Source: CAIWXH01 sp964555675 | Lineage (GTDB): Bacteria > Chloroflexota > Chloroflexia > Chloroflexales > Chloroflexaceae | NCBI GenBank assembly: GCA_964555675.1 | Contig: CAZKTU010000057.1 | Coordinates: forward strand, 1 to 30,972 | DNA length: 30,972 nt | Direction of reading: 5' to 3' | Shown: positions 1 through 8,236 of the stretch, piece by piece | Position numbering within the stretch: the stretch's first letter is position 1 | Layout of the letters: each line of letters begins with the position of its first letter | Notes under the pieces: model-generated | Seen by the model: only the letters and a program-made list of their open reading frames with translations | Databases searched by the model: none | Told to the model about the DNA's origin: nothing | Made by a program: the position numbers and the translations under genes

Positions 1-1152
1 CTGAGCGACGAGCTGCGGCCCGAGGCCGCCGAGACCCTGGCCCGCTTCCGGGCGGTGGGGGTCCAGCCTAAGATCATCTCGGGCGACAACCCCGAGACGG
101 TGGCGGCCCTGGCGAAGCAGGCCGGGCTGCCCGACGAGATCATACTCGTCTCGGGCCCCGAGCTCGAGCAGATGAGCGAGGCCGCCTTCGAGCAGGCCGC
201 CCTGGACGCGACGATCTTCGGGCGGATCACCCCACAGCAGAAGCAGCGCCTGGTGCAGGCTCTGCGCAAGCGCGGCCGCTACGTGGCCATGGTCGGCGAC
301 GGGGTGAACGACGTGCTCTCGCTCAAGCAGGCCAACCTGGGCATCGCCATGCAGAGCGGCAGCGCGGCCACGCGCAATGTCGCCGACATCGTGCTGACCG
401 AGGACTCGTTCGCGGTGCTCTCGCCGGCGGTGGAGGAGGGCCAGCGCATCGTCAACGGCATGCAGGATGTGCTGCGCCTGTTCCTCGCCCGCACCGCCAC
501 CGTGGCCCTGCTGATGATCGCGACCCTGATGGTCAGCAGCGAGATCTTCCCGATCGTGCTGACCCAATCGACCGTGGTCGCGATGTTCGTGGTGGGCCTC
601 CCGGGGCCGCTGCTGGCCCTCTGGGCGCGGCCCGGCCCCGAGGGGCGCACGGGGATGATCCCGCGGCTGCTGCGCTTTCTGATCCCGGCCAGCCTGCTCT
701 CGACGATCTTCGGCCTGCTGGTCTTCTTCGGCACGATCATCATCGAGGCGGTGACGCGCCTCGCGGGGGGCGCGCCCGGGGGCGAGACCGAGCTGATCTA
801 CGGGACGGCCGTGCCCCTCGGCCAGTCGGCCCTCGCCATCTTCCTCATCCTCACCGGCCTGCTGCTGATCGTCTTCGTCGAGCCGCCCACGGCCTGGTGG
901 GCCGGCGCCGACCAGCCCGGGGGCGACTGGCGCCCGACCCTGGTGGCCCTGGGCGCGCTGCTGCTCCTTGGCGTGATCCTGTTCGTCCCGCCGCTGCGCG
1001 CGCTGGCGACGCTGCAGTTGCCGGGCCCGGCGAGCCTGGGGCTGATCGGCGTCGCCACGCTGAGCTGGATGTTCCTGCTGCGCTGGATCTGGCGCTCCAA
1101 CGCCCTCGAGCGCTTCCTCGACGTCGATTTTGGCGTGCGCCGCATGGGCTGA
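1..1152 (+). CDS. P-type cation-transporting ATPase, C-terminal part (5' end outside window)
   Basis: The frame is open from base 1, so the gene begins upstream; 383 residues are visible. They start inside the HAD-type phosphorylation domain, with ISGDNPETV, then the hinge motif MVGDGVND followed by SLKQANLGIAM. About five to six hydrophobic segments follow, forming the C-terminal membrane half. The phosphorylated DKTGT motif must lie upstream. The run SAATRNVADIVLTEDSF after the hinge recalls CtpE-like P2 ATPases, which export calcium in mycobacteria, but ion specificity cannot be read from this fragment. In this family ATP hydrolysis drives cation movement across the cytoplasmic membrane. 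It ends with TGA, and a long palindrome follows before the next gene. Family assignment is firm; the substrate is a guess. Confidence 0.92.
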   Translation: MSDELRPEAAETLARFRAVGVQPKIISGDNPETVAALAKQAGLPDEIILVSGPELEQMSEAAFEQAALDATIFGRITPQQKQRLVQALRKRGRYVAMVGDGVNDVLSLKQANLGIAMQSGSAATRNVADIVLTEDSFAVLSPAVEEGQRIVNGMQDVLRLFLARTATVALLMIATLMVSSEIFPIVLTQSTVVAMFVVGLPGPLLALWARPGPEGRTGMIPRLLRFLIPASLLSTIFGLLVFFGTIIIEAVTRLAGGAPGGETELIYGTAVPLGQSALAIFLILTGLLLIVFVEPPTAWWAGADQPGGDWRPTLVALGALLLLGVILFVPPLRALATLQLPGPASLGLIGVATLSWMFLLRWIWRSNALERFLDVDFGVRRMG

Positions 1153-1200
1153 CAGCGTTCTATGGCCACGAGCAGGTCGGTTGTGCCGGGTGAGAGTTGC

Positions 1201-1241
1201 CTTCGACAAGCTCAGGCAACCGCCGGGTGAGCCTGTCGAAG
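1201..1241. repeat. 14-bp inverted repeat, REP-like palindrome or terminator
   Basis: The arms at 1201-1214 (CTTCGACAAGCTCA) and 1228-1241 are complementary at 13 of 14 positions and enclose a 13-nt GC-rich loop. It lies 48 nt after the ATPase stop and upstream of the next gene's promoter. There is no U-tract, so it is not a classical intrinsic terminator. The core CTTCGACA...TGTCGAAG resembles a palindrome I recall as dispersed in many GC-rich bacterial genomes; that is memory, not a search. Confidence 0.6.
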
Positions 1242-1260
1242 CCGGCTGACCGAGGAGCTG

Positions 1261-1289
1261 TTGGGCCGAGGCCGATTCGCTGGTATGCT
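1261..1289 (+). promoter_or_regulatory. Candidate sigma-70-type promoter with extended -10
   Basis: TTGGGC (1261-1266), a 17-bp spacer, then TATGCT (1284-1289) preceded by TGG, which forms an extended -10. Transcription would start near 1296, giving a leader of about 33 nt before the ATG at 1329. The same arrangement (TTGSSC, 17 bp, TGG, TATRCT) occurs upstream of the methyltransferase at 12867-12895. Confidence 0.5.
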
Positions 1290-1328
1290 ACGCAGTGTCG
1301 ACGGTGGGAGCAATTGCGGAGTTGTACG

Positions 1329-3551
1329 ATGCGCGAGACAGTGGTCTGTTTCTTTGAGCGCCCGGGCGCGGCGCGCGAGGCCCGCGGCGCACTCCGCGAG
1401 CTGCAACGCGAGCTGCGGCTGGGCCGGATCACGTCGGTGGCGGTCGTGACGCGGCCGAGCATCGATGACATTCGCTTCGAGCAGGACGGCGACGTGGGGC
1501 CGGGGGCGGGGGCGCGCTTCGGGCTCTTGCTTGGCGCACTGGCCGGCGCCCTGCTGCTGGCGCCGCTCACCGGGCTGCTCGCCATCGGCGCCTCCCTCGA
1601 CGGGGTGAGCACCCTCACCGAGCGCGAACTGCGGATCGGGATCGCGCTGGTGGCGGCCTTCACCAGCGGCCTGACGGCCCTGGCCTCCGCCCTCGGCGGC
1701 GCCGGTCTCGGCGCCCTGGCGGCTCTGCTCATGAACTTCGGCCTCGCGAGCCGCGAGCTGTACGCGGTCGGCGAGGAGTTGGCGGTCGGCCATGCCGCCC
1801 TGGTCGCCCGCGTGCCGGCCCATGTCCGCGCACCGATCGGCGATCTGCTCACCCTGGCCGGGGGCACGCTCATGCGGCCGGTCGCGCACGAGGCGCCGGC
1901 GACGGCGCCTGACGCTACGGCGACCCACTTCGCCGCCGCCGCCTACGAGCGCGACGGCGCCCCTGGGCGGCGTTATGTGCCGCTCACCGGGGCGGCGCCG
2001 CCGGTCGATCCGCGCCAGCGCGACCTGGTCGTAGCGCAGTTCGACAGCCTCGACCAGGCCCATGGCGCCGCCCGCGGCCTCGCCAGGCCAGACCGGGACA
2101 GCGGCCGGGTCGGCGCGGGAAACCTGGCCATCGTGACACGCGCCGATAGTGGGCGGCCAACGATTCGTCAGAGCGGGGACGTGACCGCCCGCCAGGGCGC
2201 TCTCTTCGGTCTGGGCGCCGGCGGGCTGGCCGGCCTGCTCGTCTTTGGCCTGCTCGGGCTGTTCGTGGGCATTCTCGCTATCCTGGTCAACGAGGGCGGC
2301 GACGCCGGGCAGGCGCGCTTTCGCCTCGGGGCCCTCGTCGGGGTGCTGCTGGTGGGCGGCCTCGGCACGCTGGTCTGCGGGCTGGTCGGGGCCCTGGCCG
2401 GGCTCGTCGTCGGCCGCGGGGTCAACCTCGCCTTCAGCGACGCCGACCTGCGCCGCATCGCCGAGAGCGTGCCCGCAGGGAAGGCCCTGCTGATCGCCTC
2501 GGTCTACCACCACGGGGCTGCGGCCGTGGCCGACGCGCTGCGCGAGCGCGGGGGGCGCCTCCAGAGCGCCCCGCTGCCGAGCGAACAGCTGCTCGAGACG
2601 CTGCGCGAGGAGGGTCGCCGCGCCGCCCTGGCGGCGGGCGATGACGACCAGCCGGACACACAGCGGCTGATCACGACCCGCGCGGGCGTGCGCATCTTCG
2701 TCGACTGGCGCCGCCGCGGGCCGCACACGATCGTCCTGCTCCACGGGGCCGGCGGCGACCACTTGGGCTGGCAGGTGCAGTACCCGGCGCTGCACGGGGC
2801 GGGCTATTCGACCCTGGCCCTCGACCTGCGCGGGCACGGCTACTCGGACCGGCCCCGCGGCGCCGACGACTACCGCCTCGAGCGCTTCGCCGAGGATGTG
2901 GCCGACGTGCTCGAGGCCCTCGCGGTGCGCGACTTCGTGCTCGTGGGCCACTGCTTCGGCGGCATGGTCGCCACGATGTACCACCAGGCCCACCCAGACC
3001 GCAGCAAGGGCTACATGCTGGTCGATACGGCGGCCCAGGCGCCCGCCGTGCCGCGCTGGCTGGCCACCCGCACCCCATGGCTGATCGGGCTGGCGGGGCG
3101 GGCCCTGGAGCTGCTGCCCAACGAGCGGCGCCGGCTCTTGCACGCCGACATGCCGTCGTTCAAGGGCACCCGCGACATCGAGCCGGCCCGGCTCGTCTCG
3201 GACGCCGAGCACACCACCCTGCGCTCCTGGCTGCTCGTCTACCGCGGCATCGCGCAGTACGACGGGGTGGCCTCGCTGCGCTCGATGACCCAGCCGGTGT
3301 GGGTGATTGTGGGCGAGGAGGACACCGTCTTCACGGTCGAGGACTCGCAGGCGATCCAGCAACACGTTCCAGGCTCGCGGCTGATCACCGTACCGGGGGC
3401 CAATCATATCATCGTGGTCAACAACCCCGAGGTCGTCGAGCGGCTGATCCTCGACTTTGTCAGAGACAATGCCATCTTCGAGCCCGGGGGGCAGGGAGGC
3501 CCTCCGGACGGAGGCGCGCTGGCCGATACTCAAAAGGCGGCCGCCACCTGA
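1329..3551 (+). CDS. Duplicated glycine-zipper membrane domain fused to alpha/beta hydrolase with Cys nucleophile
   Basis: 740 residues from ATG 1329, chosen because GGAG (1318-1321) sits 7 nt upstream and a promoter lies just before it; the frame stays open further upstream without a good start. Residues about 1-200 and 230-430 are two copies of a DUF1269-like module: a short alpha/beta part, then Gly/Ala-rich membrane segments (near 61-86 and 292-320). An alpha/beta-hydrolase domain begins near 445, with HGAGG as oxyanion loop, GHCFGG as nucleophile elbow (Cys542), Asp665 and His693. Most relatives use Ser in the elbow; Cys is known in dienelactone hydrolases. The fusion suggests a membrane-tethered hydrolase, substrate unknown. 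The domain assignment is reasonably firm for the hydrolase and weaker for the membrane modules. Confidence 0.85.
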   Translation: MRETVVCFFERPGAAREARGALRELQRELRLGRITSVAVVTRPSIDDIRFEQDGDVGPGAGARFGLLLGALAGALLLAPLTGLLAIGASLDGVSTLTERELRIGIALVAAFTSGLTALASALGGAGLGALAALLMNFGLASRELYAVGEELAVGHAALVARVPAHVRAPIGDLLTLAGGTLMRPVAHEAPATAPDATATHFAAAAYERDGAPGRRYVPLTGAAPPVDPRQRDLVVAQFDSLDQAHGAARGLARPDRDSGRVGAGNLAIVTRADSGRPTIRQSGDVTARQGALFGLGAGGLAGLLVFGLLGLFVGILAILVNEGGDAGQARFRLGALVGVLLVGGLGTLVCGLVGALAGLVVGRGVNLAFSDADLRRIAESVPAGKALLIASVYHHGAAAVADALRERGGRLQSAPLPSEQLLETLREEGRRAALAAGDDDQPDTQRLITTRAGVRIFVDWRRRGPHTIVLLHGAGGDHLGWQVQYPALHGAGYSTLALDLRGHGYSDRPRGADDYRLERFAEDVADVLEALAVRDFVLVGHCFGGMVATMYHQAHPDRSKGYMLVDTAAQAPAVPRWLATRTPWLIGLAGRALELLPNERRRLLHADMPSFKGTRDIEPARLVSDAEHTTLRSWLLVYRGIAQYDGVASLRSMTQPVWVIVGEEDTVFTVEDSQAIQQHVPGSRLITVPGANHIIVVNNPEVVERLILDFVRDNAIFEPGGQGGPPDGGALADTQKAAAT

Positions 3552-3590
3552 AGCCGACGGCGTGAGTGGCCTGAACGAGAGAGAGGCGCG

Positions 3591-4091
3591 GTGGAACAGC
3601 AGCATGACGAGACGGTCCGCGCGGCGCTTGAGGCGCTCGGCCTGCCGAAGCTTCAGGTCCTGGCCGACGCGGAAGGCATCGCGGCCCTGGAGGGGCGGCC
3701 CGGCAGCGCCTTGCGCTTCGGCGAGGCCCTGCGGCGCGCGATCGAGGCCTTTCTCGGCGACAGCCAGGGCAGCCCGGCGCAGGGGCACGACTCGGCCCAC
3801 CATGTCGTGCGGGCCGACCCCGAGAGCTACGGGCTTGGCCCCGACCCGAGCGACACGGAGATCAAGGCGATGCTGCGGGCGATGATCGCGGGCGACCCGG
3901 GCGCGCGCATCGTGTTGTTGACGCCGGCCACCATCGCCCAGCCCGAGTACCGCTTCGTGCCCGAGTACGGCGAGTCGATCGCCGAGCACTGGGTCTTCCG
4001 GGTGATTGTCCCATCGGCCTGGCCGATCCTGCACTGGGCGATCGTCGCTCTCGACGCCGCGGGTCCCGCCTACAGTTACGGCTTCGACTGA
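3591..4091 (+). CDS. Hypothetical protein, 166 residues
   Basis: GTG start at 3591, 39 nt after the hydrolase stop, with the purine-rich GAGAGAGGCG just upstream as likely ribosome site. I do not recognise the family. The protein is soluble-looking: an acidic, Ala/Leu-rich helical first half, then a second half with a PEYRFVPEYGESIAEHWVFRV stretch rich in aromatic residues and a C-terminus ending YSYGFD. No signal peptide or membrane helix is seen. Same strand and close spacing suggest co-transcription with the membrane-hydrolase fusion. Codon use matches the neighbours, supporting a real gene. Confidence 0.7.
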   Translation: MEQQHDETVRAALEALGLPKLQVLADAEGIAALEGRPGSALRFGEALRRAIEAFLGDSQGSPAQGHDSAHHVVRADPESYGLGPDPSDTEIKAMLRAMIAGDPGARIVLLTPATIAQPEYRFVPEYGESIAEHWVFRVIVPSAWPILHWAIVALDAAGPAYSYGFD

Positions 4092-4306
4092 AAGAGGGAC
4101 GGATGCCTGGATTGGGCGGCTAGCGCTACTCCTTCTTGTGCTATCTCGGCGCGCCGCGGGGCTGGGCAAATACTACGCTTTGCGCGATGCGCTCGCCCCA
4201 TCCCTGTGCTAAGCTCCCTTCGTGATCTGCCGATGCTCGCGCGACTCCGGCCGACGATGGCCTCGCGCGGCCCTGAACGGCTCGTGATCGAAGAAAGGAG
4301 CTAGCC

Positions 4307-5913
4307 ATGCGTCCCACCATGCGTCTGATCGTGATCGCCCTCGTGCTGCTTCCGGCCCTCGCCTTGTTGTACCGCGGCCAGGCCGCCGCCCAGGCGGGGG
4401 CGCGCTGCTTCCCCGAGACCGGCTTCTGCATCAGCGGCCGCATCCGCGAGTTCTGGGAGCAGAACGGCGGGCTGGCCGTCTTCGGCTTCCCGATCTCCGA
4501 GCAGGGGCCGTTTCAGGGCCCCGAGGGCCGCACGGTGCAGGCCCAGTGGTTCGAGCGCCAGCGCCTCGAGCTGCACCCCGAGAATGCTCGCCCGTACGAT
4601 GTACTGCTGGGCCGGCTGGGCGTCGACCGTCTGACTCAGCAGGGCCGCGACTGGTTCGCCTTCCCGCGGGCCACCCCCGAGGCGGGGGCTCAGCCGGGCT
4701 GCGTCTTCGTCGCCCAGACGCAGCATAGCGTCTGCGAGCCCTTCCGCTCCTACTACCAGCGCTACGGCATCGAGTTCGACGGCCGGCCCGGCTTCAGCAT
4801 CGAGGAGAGCCTGGCCCTCTTTGGGCTGCCGATCTCTGAGGCGGCGCCCGAGGTGGGCAGCGACGGCCGCGAGCGCATCACGCAGTGGTTCGAGCGGGCC
4901 CGCCTCGAGTTCCACCCCGAGCTGCCGCCACAGTTCCAGGTGCTCGGCGGCCTGCTGGGCCGCGAGGTGCTCGACGCGAGCCGCATCCCGCCCACGCCGA
5001 CCCTGACCGCGACCCCCGCCGCGACCCCGACGGTCACGCCGACCCCCGGCCCCGGCCCCGGCGGCTGCGAGCTCGAGATGACCTTCGTGCGCGACGTGGC
5101 CGTGCCCAACGGCTCGACCCTCGACCCGAACGCGGCCTTCGAGCGGATCTGGCGCGTGCGCAATGACGGGACCTGCACCTGGAGTCGCTTCGAGATCATC
5201 TTCGCACGCGGCGATCAGCTGAGCGGCCCGGCGGCGGCGCGCATCCCCGAGGCCCGCCCCGGCCAGAGTATCGATATCTCGGTGCCGATGATCGCGCCGA
5301 GCGCCGCGGGCGACTACCGCGGCTTCTGGGTCCTGCGCGCCTCCAACGGCGCCACCTTCGGCGGGCTGGTCGCGGCGATCACGGTGCGGGCCCTGCCGAC
5401 GCCGACCCGCCTGCCCGAGGCCGCCGAGCTCGCCTACACCAGCTGGGTGCTCACAAGCCTCAACAGCACCCAACCGCCTCTCGCCGGCGCCAAGCCGACC
5501 CTCGCCTTCCTGAACAGCGATGTGCAGGGGAGCGCCGGCTGCAACACCTTCCGCGGCCCCTTCAGGGTCTCCGGCGCGTCGATCGACATCGGCCCGCTGG
5601 CCACCACCCGCATCCTGTGCGAGGATGACCTGGGCAGGCAAGAGGCCAGCTACCTGCAGGCCCTCGACCAGGCGGCCACCTGGCGGCGCGAGGGCACGGC
5701 GCTCATCCTCTTCGACGCCGCCGGCGTCGAGGTCGCNNNNNNNNNNNNNNNNNNNNNNNNNNNNNNNNNNNNNNNNNNNNNNNNNNNNNNNNNNNNNNNN
5801 NNNNNNNNNNNNNNNNNNNNNNNNNNNNNNNNNNNNGGCGGCGCGAGGGCACGGCGCTCATCCTCTTCGACGCCGCCGGCGTCGAGGTCGCGCGGTTCGC
5901 CCCGGCGCCTTAA
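4307..5913 (+). CDS. Secreted protein: duplicated FGFP-type modules, NBR1-like Ig domain and META/HslJ domain (spans false gap)
   Basis: ATG 4307 follows AAAGGAG (4294-4300). Residues 1-29 are a signal peptide. Two related modules follow (about 34-110 and 131-222), each with a Cys pair, a (G/A)xFG(F/L)PIS motif and QWFERxRLEXHPE; such modules are common in secreted Chloroflexota proteins. A Thr/Pro linker (228-252) leads to an Ig-like domain of the NBR1 FW type (about 253-360, with WRVRNDGTCTW) and a META/HslJ domain (about 375-483). An N run at 5737-5836 interrupts the gene, but both flanks carry the same 55 bases. Removing the Ns and one copy gives an uninterrupted 483-residue frame ending in TAA at 5911. 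Read literally, the frame shifts and runs falsely to 6058. Probably an extracytoplasmic adhesion or stress protein; function unknown. Confidence 0.85.
5682..5736. repeat. 55-bp duplicate at left edge of N-gap 1
   Basis: Identical to 5837-5891 on the other side of the 100-N run. This is contig-end overlap left unmerged by the assembler, not a biological duplication, because joining the copies restores the reading frame. Confidence 0.93.
5737..5836. other. Assembly gap 1 (100 N), artefactual
   Basis: Exactly 100 N between two identical 55-bp ends. The true distance is most likely zero, with overlap. Confidence 0.95.
5837..5891. repeat. 55-bp duplicate at right edge of N-gap 1
   Basis: Second copy of 5682-5736; see that entry. 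Confidence 0.93.
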
Positions 5914-5955
5914 TGCAATTCCAACCTGCCCGGTTGGGCTTGCGGGGTGGGGTTT

Positions 5956-5978
5956 CGGGGAGGGCGAAGCTCTCCCCG
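5956..5978 (+). terminator. Hairpin after META-domain gene, member of a repeated palindrome type
   Basis: CGGGGAGGGC (5956-5965), loop GAA, GCTCTCCCCG (5969-5978): a 10-bp RNA stem with one G-U pair, 43 nt after the stop. No U-tract follows; a short T-run and GG precede it and GGCCCTCCC follows. The same overall layout recurs at 30861-30900. It could terminate or protect the transcript between converging genes. Confidence 0.5.
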
Positions 5979-6026
5979 GCCCTCCCATGGCCAAACAGCT
6001 CGGCTGGTTGTGCACTGAGCCGGCCC

Positions 6027-6053
6027 GCGCCGCACCAGGCCCTGGTGCGGCGC
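6027..6053 (-). terminator. 27-nt near-perfect palindrome ending the minus-strand operon
   Basis: GCGCCGCACCAGG (6027-6039), one C, then the exact reverse complement (6041-6053). It sits 16 nt past the stop of the tandem dehydrogenase gene. It is the likely 3' hairpin of the six-gene minus operon, though it lacks a clear U-tract. With the hairpin at 5956 it makes the convergent region 5914-6069 two hairpins, one per strand. Confidence 0.55.
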
Positions 6054-6069
6054 TCTAAATTGGCGCTGC

Positions 6070-7644
6070 TCATTCTTGCCCGGGCAGCGCCCCCGCGGGC
6101 AGCTTCTCCAGGATGGTCTTGCGCATCAGGTACTCGCTCAGCCCCGGAAGCAGCCGCCCGAGGCCCGCGATCAGGCGGTTGACCGCGCCGGGGATCAGCT
6201 CGGCGTCGCGGCGGGCCACGGCGGCGACGATCAGGGCGGCCAACTGCTCGGGCGGCATGCGCCGGCCCTCGCGCCGATTGTCGGGGCTGTAGCGCCGCGC
6301 GTGGGCCGTGCGCGTCGGGCCGGGGTACACCGTCAGCACATGCATGCCCCGCGGCCTCAGGGCGGCCCGCAGGCTGCGGGCATAGGCGGCTAGGCCGTCT
6401 TTGCTGGCCGCGTAAACCGCCGCCCCCGGGTAGCTGGTGTAGACCGAGAGCGAGGCGATGAAGACCAGGCTGGCGTGGCGGGCGAGCAGCCCCTCGCGCA
6501 CGGCCCCGGCACTCAGCAGCAGCGGCGCCCGCAGGTTCACGTCGAGCACGGCCCCCTGGCGGGCCGGGTCGCCCGCGGCGAAGGGGCCTACCGCGCTGAT
6601 CCCCGCGCTGTGGACGAGCACGTCGGCCGGCGGCAGGGCGGCGAGCTGCCGCAGGGCGCCCGCCACACCCTCGGCCCGCCCCAGGTCGACCGTGATTGTG
6701 TTCGCCGCGGCGCCCCGCGCGCGCAGGGCGGCGCACAACTCTGCGGCCCGCGCGGCGTCGCGGTCGAGGATGGTCACGGCGGCCCCGGCGGCGGCGCAGC
6801 GCTCGGCGATGGCCCGCCCGATCCCGTCGGCGCCGCCGGTGATCACCCAGTGCGGGGCTGCGGGGGCGGCAGTGGGCGGCGCGGCGGAGACCTGGGGGGC
6901 GGCCCTGGCGCCGGCGGCTCGGTCGACCAGCCCGCCCAAGTGCCGGCCGGCCATGCGCAGCAGCCTGTTGCCTGCCCCGATCGTGGCCACGGGGGCCCCG
7001 CCCTCGATCGCGCGCATAATCCGCCGGGCAACCCCCTCGGGCGGGGGGAAGCGCCGCCAGCCCAGCTGCTCGAGGGGCGCGCCGATCTTCGCGTGCATGC
7101 CCGTGCGGGTCGCGCCGGGGTGGACGACCTGCACGCCGACCCTGCCGCCCAGCTCCACGCGCAGGCTGCGGCCGAAGCCCTCGAGGGCGGCCTTGGTGGC
7201 CCCGTAGACGGCGTAGTCGGGCGCGGGCAGGGCGGCGGCCACCGAGCCGATGAAGACCACCCGCCCGCGGGCCGCCTCCAGCCGCGGCAGCAGGGCGTGG
7301 GTGAGGGCGATCGGGGCGCGCAGGTTGGTGGCCAGCAGCTCCTCGACCGCCTCGGGCGTCTGGGCCTCGCTGGGGCCGTAGCTGCCCACCCCGGCGCAGT
7401 GGATGAGCAGGTCGAGCCCCTGGATGCCGCGCGCGCGCAGGAAGGCCGCGACCACGGCCGCGGCGTAGGGCTGGGCCAGGTCGACCCGGCAGTAGTCGGC
7501 CACGCGCAGCAGCTCGGGGTCGAGCCGCTCGGGCGCGCGTCTGCCGACCAGCAGCAGGCGGGCCCCGCGGGCCAGGTAGCCCCGCGCCAGGGCCAGTCCG
7601 ATGCCGTCGGTCGCGCCGGTGATCAGGACGCTCTGCTGGGCCAC
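6070..7644 (-). CDS. Tandem short-chain dehydrogenase/reductase (two SDR domains)
   Basis: 524 residues, about twice the usual SDR length. The first domain has the NAD(P)-binding TGATDGIG (9-16), Ser134 and YxxxK at 147-151. The second repeats the scheme with TGGADGIG (269-276), a Ser near 398 and YxxxK at 411-415. An Ala/Pro-rich linker (about 246-264) joins them. Both catalytic sets look intact, so each half should be an active classical SDR oxidoreductase; substrates are unknown. GTG start at 7644 is supported by GGAG 7 nt upstream, inside the end of the preceding gene, whose stop is 1 nt away, so translation is probably coupled. It is the last gene of the minus-strand operon and is followed by a strong palindrome. 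Confidence 0.92.
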   Translation of the reverse strand: MAQQSVLITGATDGIGLALARGYLARGARLLLVGRRAPERLDPELLRVADYCRVDLAQPYAAAVVAAFLRARGIQGLDLLIHCAGVGSYGPSEAQTPEAVEELLATNLRAPIALTHALLPRLEAARGRVVFIGSVAAALPAPDYAVYGATKAALEGFGRSLRVELGGRVGVQVVHPGATRTGMHAKIGAPLEQLGWRRFPPPEGVARRIMRAIEGGAPVATIGAGNRLLRMAGRHLGGLVDRAAGARAAPQVSAAPPTAAPAAPHWVITGGADGIGRAIAERCAAAGAAVTILDRDAARAAELCAALRARGAAANTITVDLGRAEGVAGALRQLAALPPADVLVHSAGISAVGPFAAGDPARQGAVLDVNLRAPLLLSAGAVREGLLARHASLVFIASLSVYTSYPGAAVYAASKDGLAAYARSLRAALRPRGMHVLTVYPGPTRTAHARRYSPDNRREGRRMPPEQLAALIVAAVARRDAELIPGAVNRLIAGLGRLLPGLSEYLMRKTILEKLPAGALPGQE

Positions 7645-7645
7645 G

Positions 7646-8236
7646 TCATTGCTCCAGAGGCGCCGCGCCGCGCCGCCGCAGCCGGCGCCACAGGCCCGGG
7701 CCGAACAGGTAGATCAGCAAGATCAGGTTGAGCAGCAGCTCGAAGATGCCGAACTCGCGCCCGTAGTAGCGCGAGTCCCAGTAGCTCAGCGGGCTATAGA
7801 AGCGCAGGCTCCACTCGAAGGGGAAGAAGAGCAGCGGGCCGTCGTCGACGTGGGTCGCGATGTCGATCAGGCTGTGGATCAGACAGCCCGCGGCGAACCA
7901 GAACCACCAGCCGCCGCGCGTCTCAGGGCGGTCGTTGAAGCGCCACAGGGCGGCCAGGACGAGCAGCAGGAGCGTCGGCGAGTGCAGCAGATTGTGGGAC
8001 GCGATCCAGAACGCGTTGCTGAAATAGAGGCTGTCGATGCGCGGGTCGAAGAGCGTCACCGTGGGGTCGCCCTGCATGTAGCGATAGTAGAGATATGCGC
8101 CGGGCCACAGCAGCCACAGCGGCACGTCGGGCAGTACGGCGCCGAGCAAGAAGGCGCTGCGCGGGATCACGAGGCCGCGGCCTCCCGCCCCTTTGCGCAG
8201 CGCCGCGTTGATGATCAGGTGGCTGGGTGTGTTCAT
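7646..8236 (-). CDS. DUF457/YdjM-like membrane-bound metal-dependent hydrolase-like protein
   Basis: 196 residues. The ATG at 8236 overlaps the preceding stop as ATGA, so translation is coupled. Motifs fit the family of membrane metal-dependent hydrolases represented by YdjM: an N-terminal MNTPSHLIINAAL with an early His, GAVLPDVPLW, HNLLHS, and AGCLIHSLIDIATH followed by DGPLLFFPFEW. Several membrane segments are visible (near 28-50, 85-105, 115-135, 170-190). The conserved His and Asp residues would bind metal. Biochemistry for this family is thin, so a catalytic role is inferred. Its place between a binding lipoprotein and a dehydrogenase in a lipid-flavoured operon hints at membrane lipid work. 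Confidence 0.75.
   Translation of the reverse strand: MNTPSHLIINAALRKGAGGRGLVIPRSAFLLGAVLPDVPLWLLWPGAYLYYRYMQGDPTVTLFDPRIDSLYFSNAFWIASHNLLHSPTLLLLVLAALWRFNDRPETRGGWWFWFAAGCLIHSLIDIATHVDDGPLLFFPFEWSLRFYSPLSYWDSRYYGREFGIFELLLNLILLIYLFGPGLWRRLRRRGAAPLEQ

Noticed and set aside
1212..4169. 985-residue minus-strand open frame
   Set aside because: Antisense shadow of the hydrolase fusion: Gln/Arg/Gly-rich low-complexity translation typical of GC-rich codon bias, no start context, no recognisable domain.
4092..4306. Promoter in the 215-nt intergenic region before the META-domain gene
   Set aside because: No -10/-35 pair with acceptable spacing was found; only the ribosome site AAAGGAG is convincing.
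5682..5891. Biological direct repeat or insertion target duplication
   Set aside because: Exactly 55 bp at both of two N-gaps and frame restoration on merging indicate an assembly artefact.
5737..6058. Frameshifted 583-residue version of the META-domain protein
   Set aside because: Produced by reading through 100 N plus a duplicated 55-mer; merging gives a clean stop at 5913.
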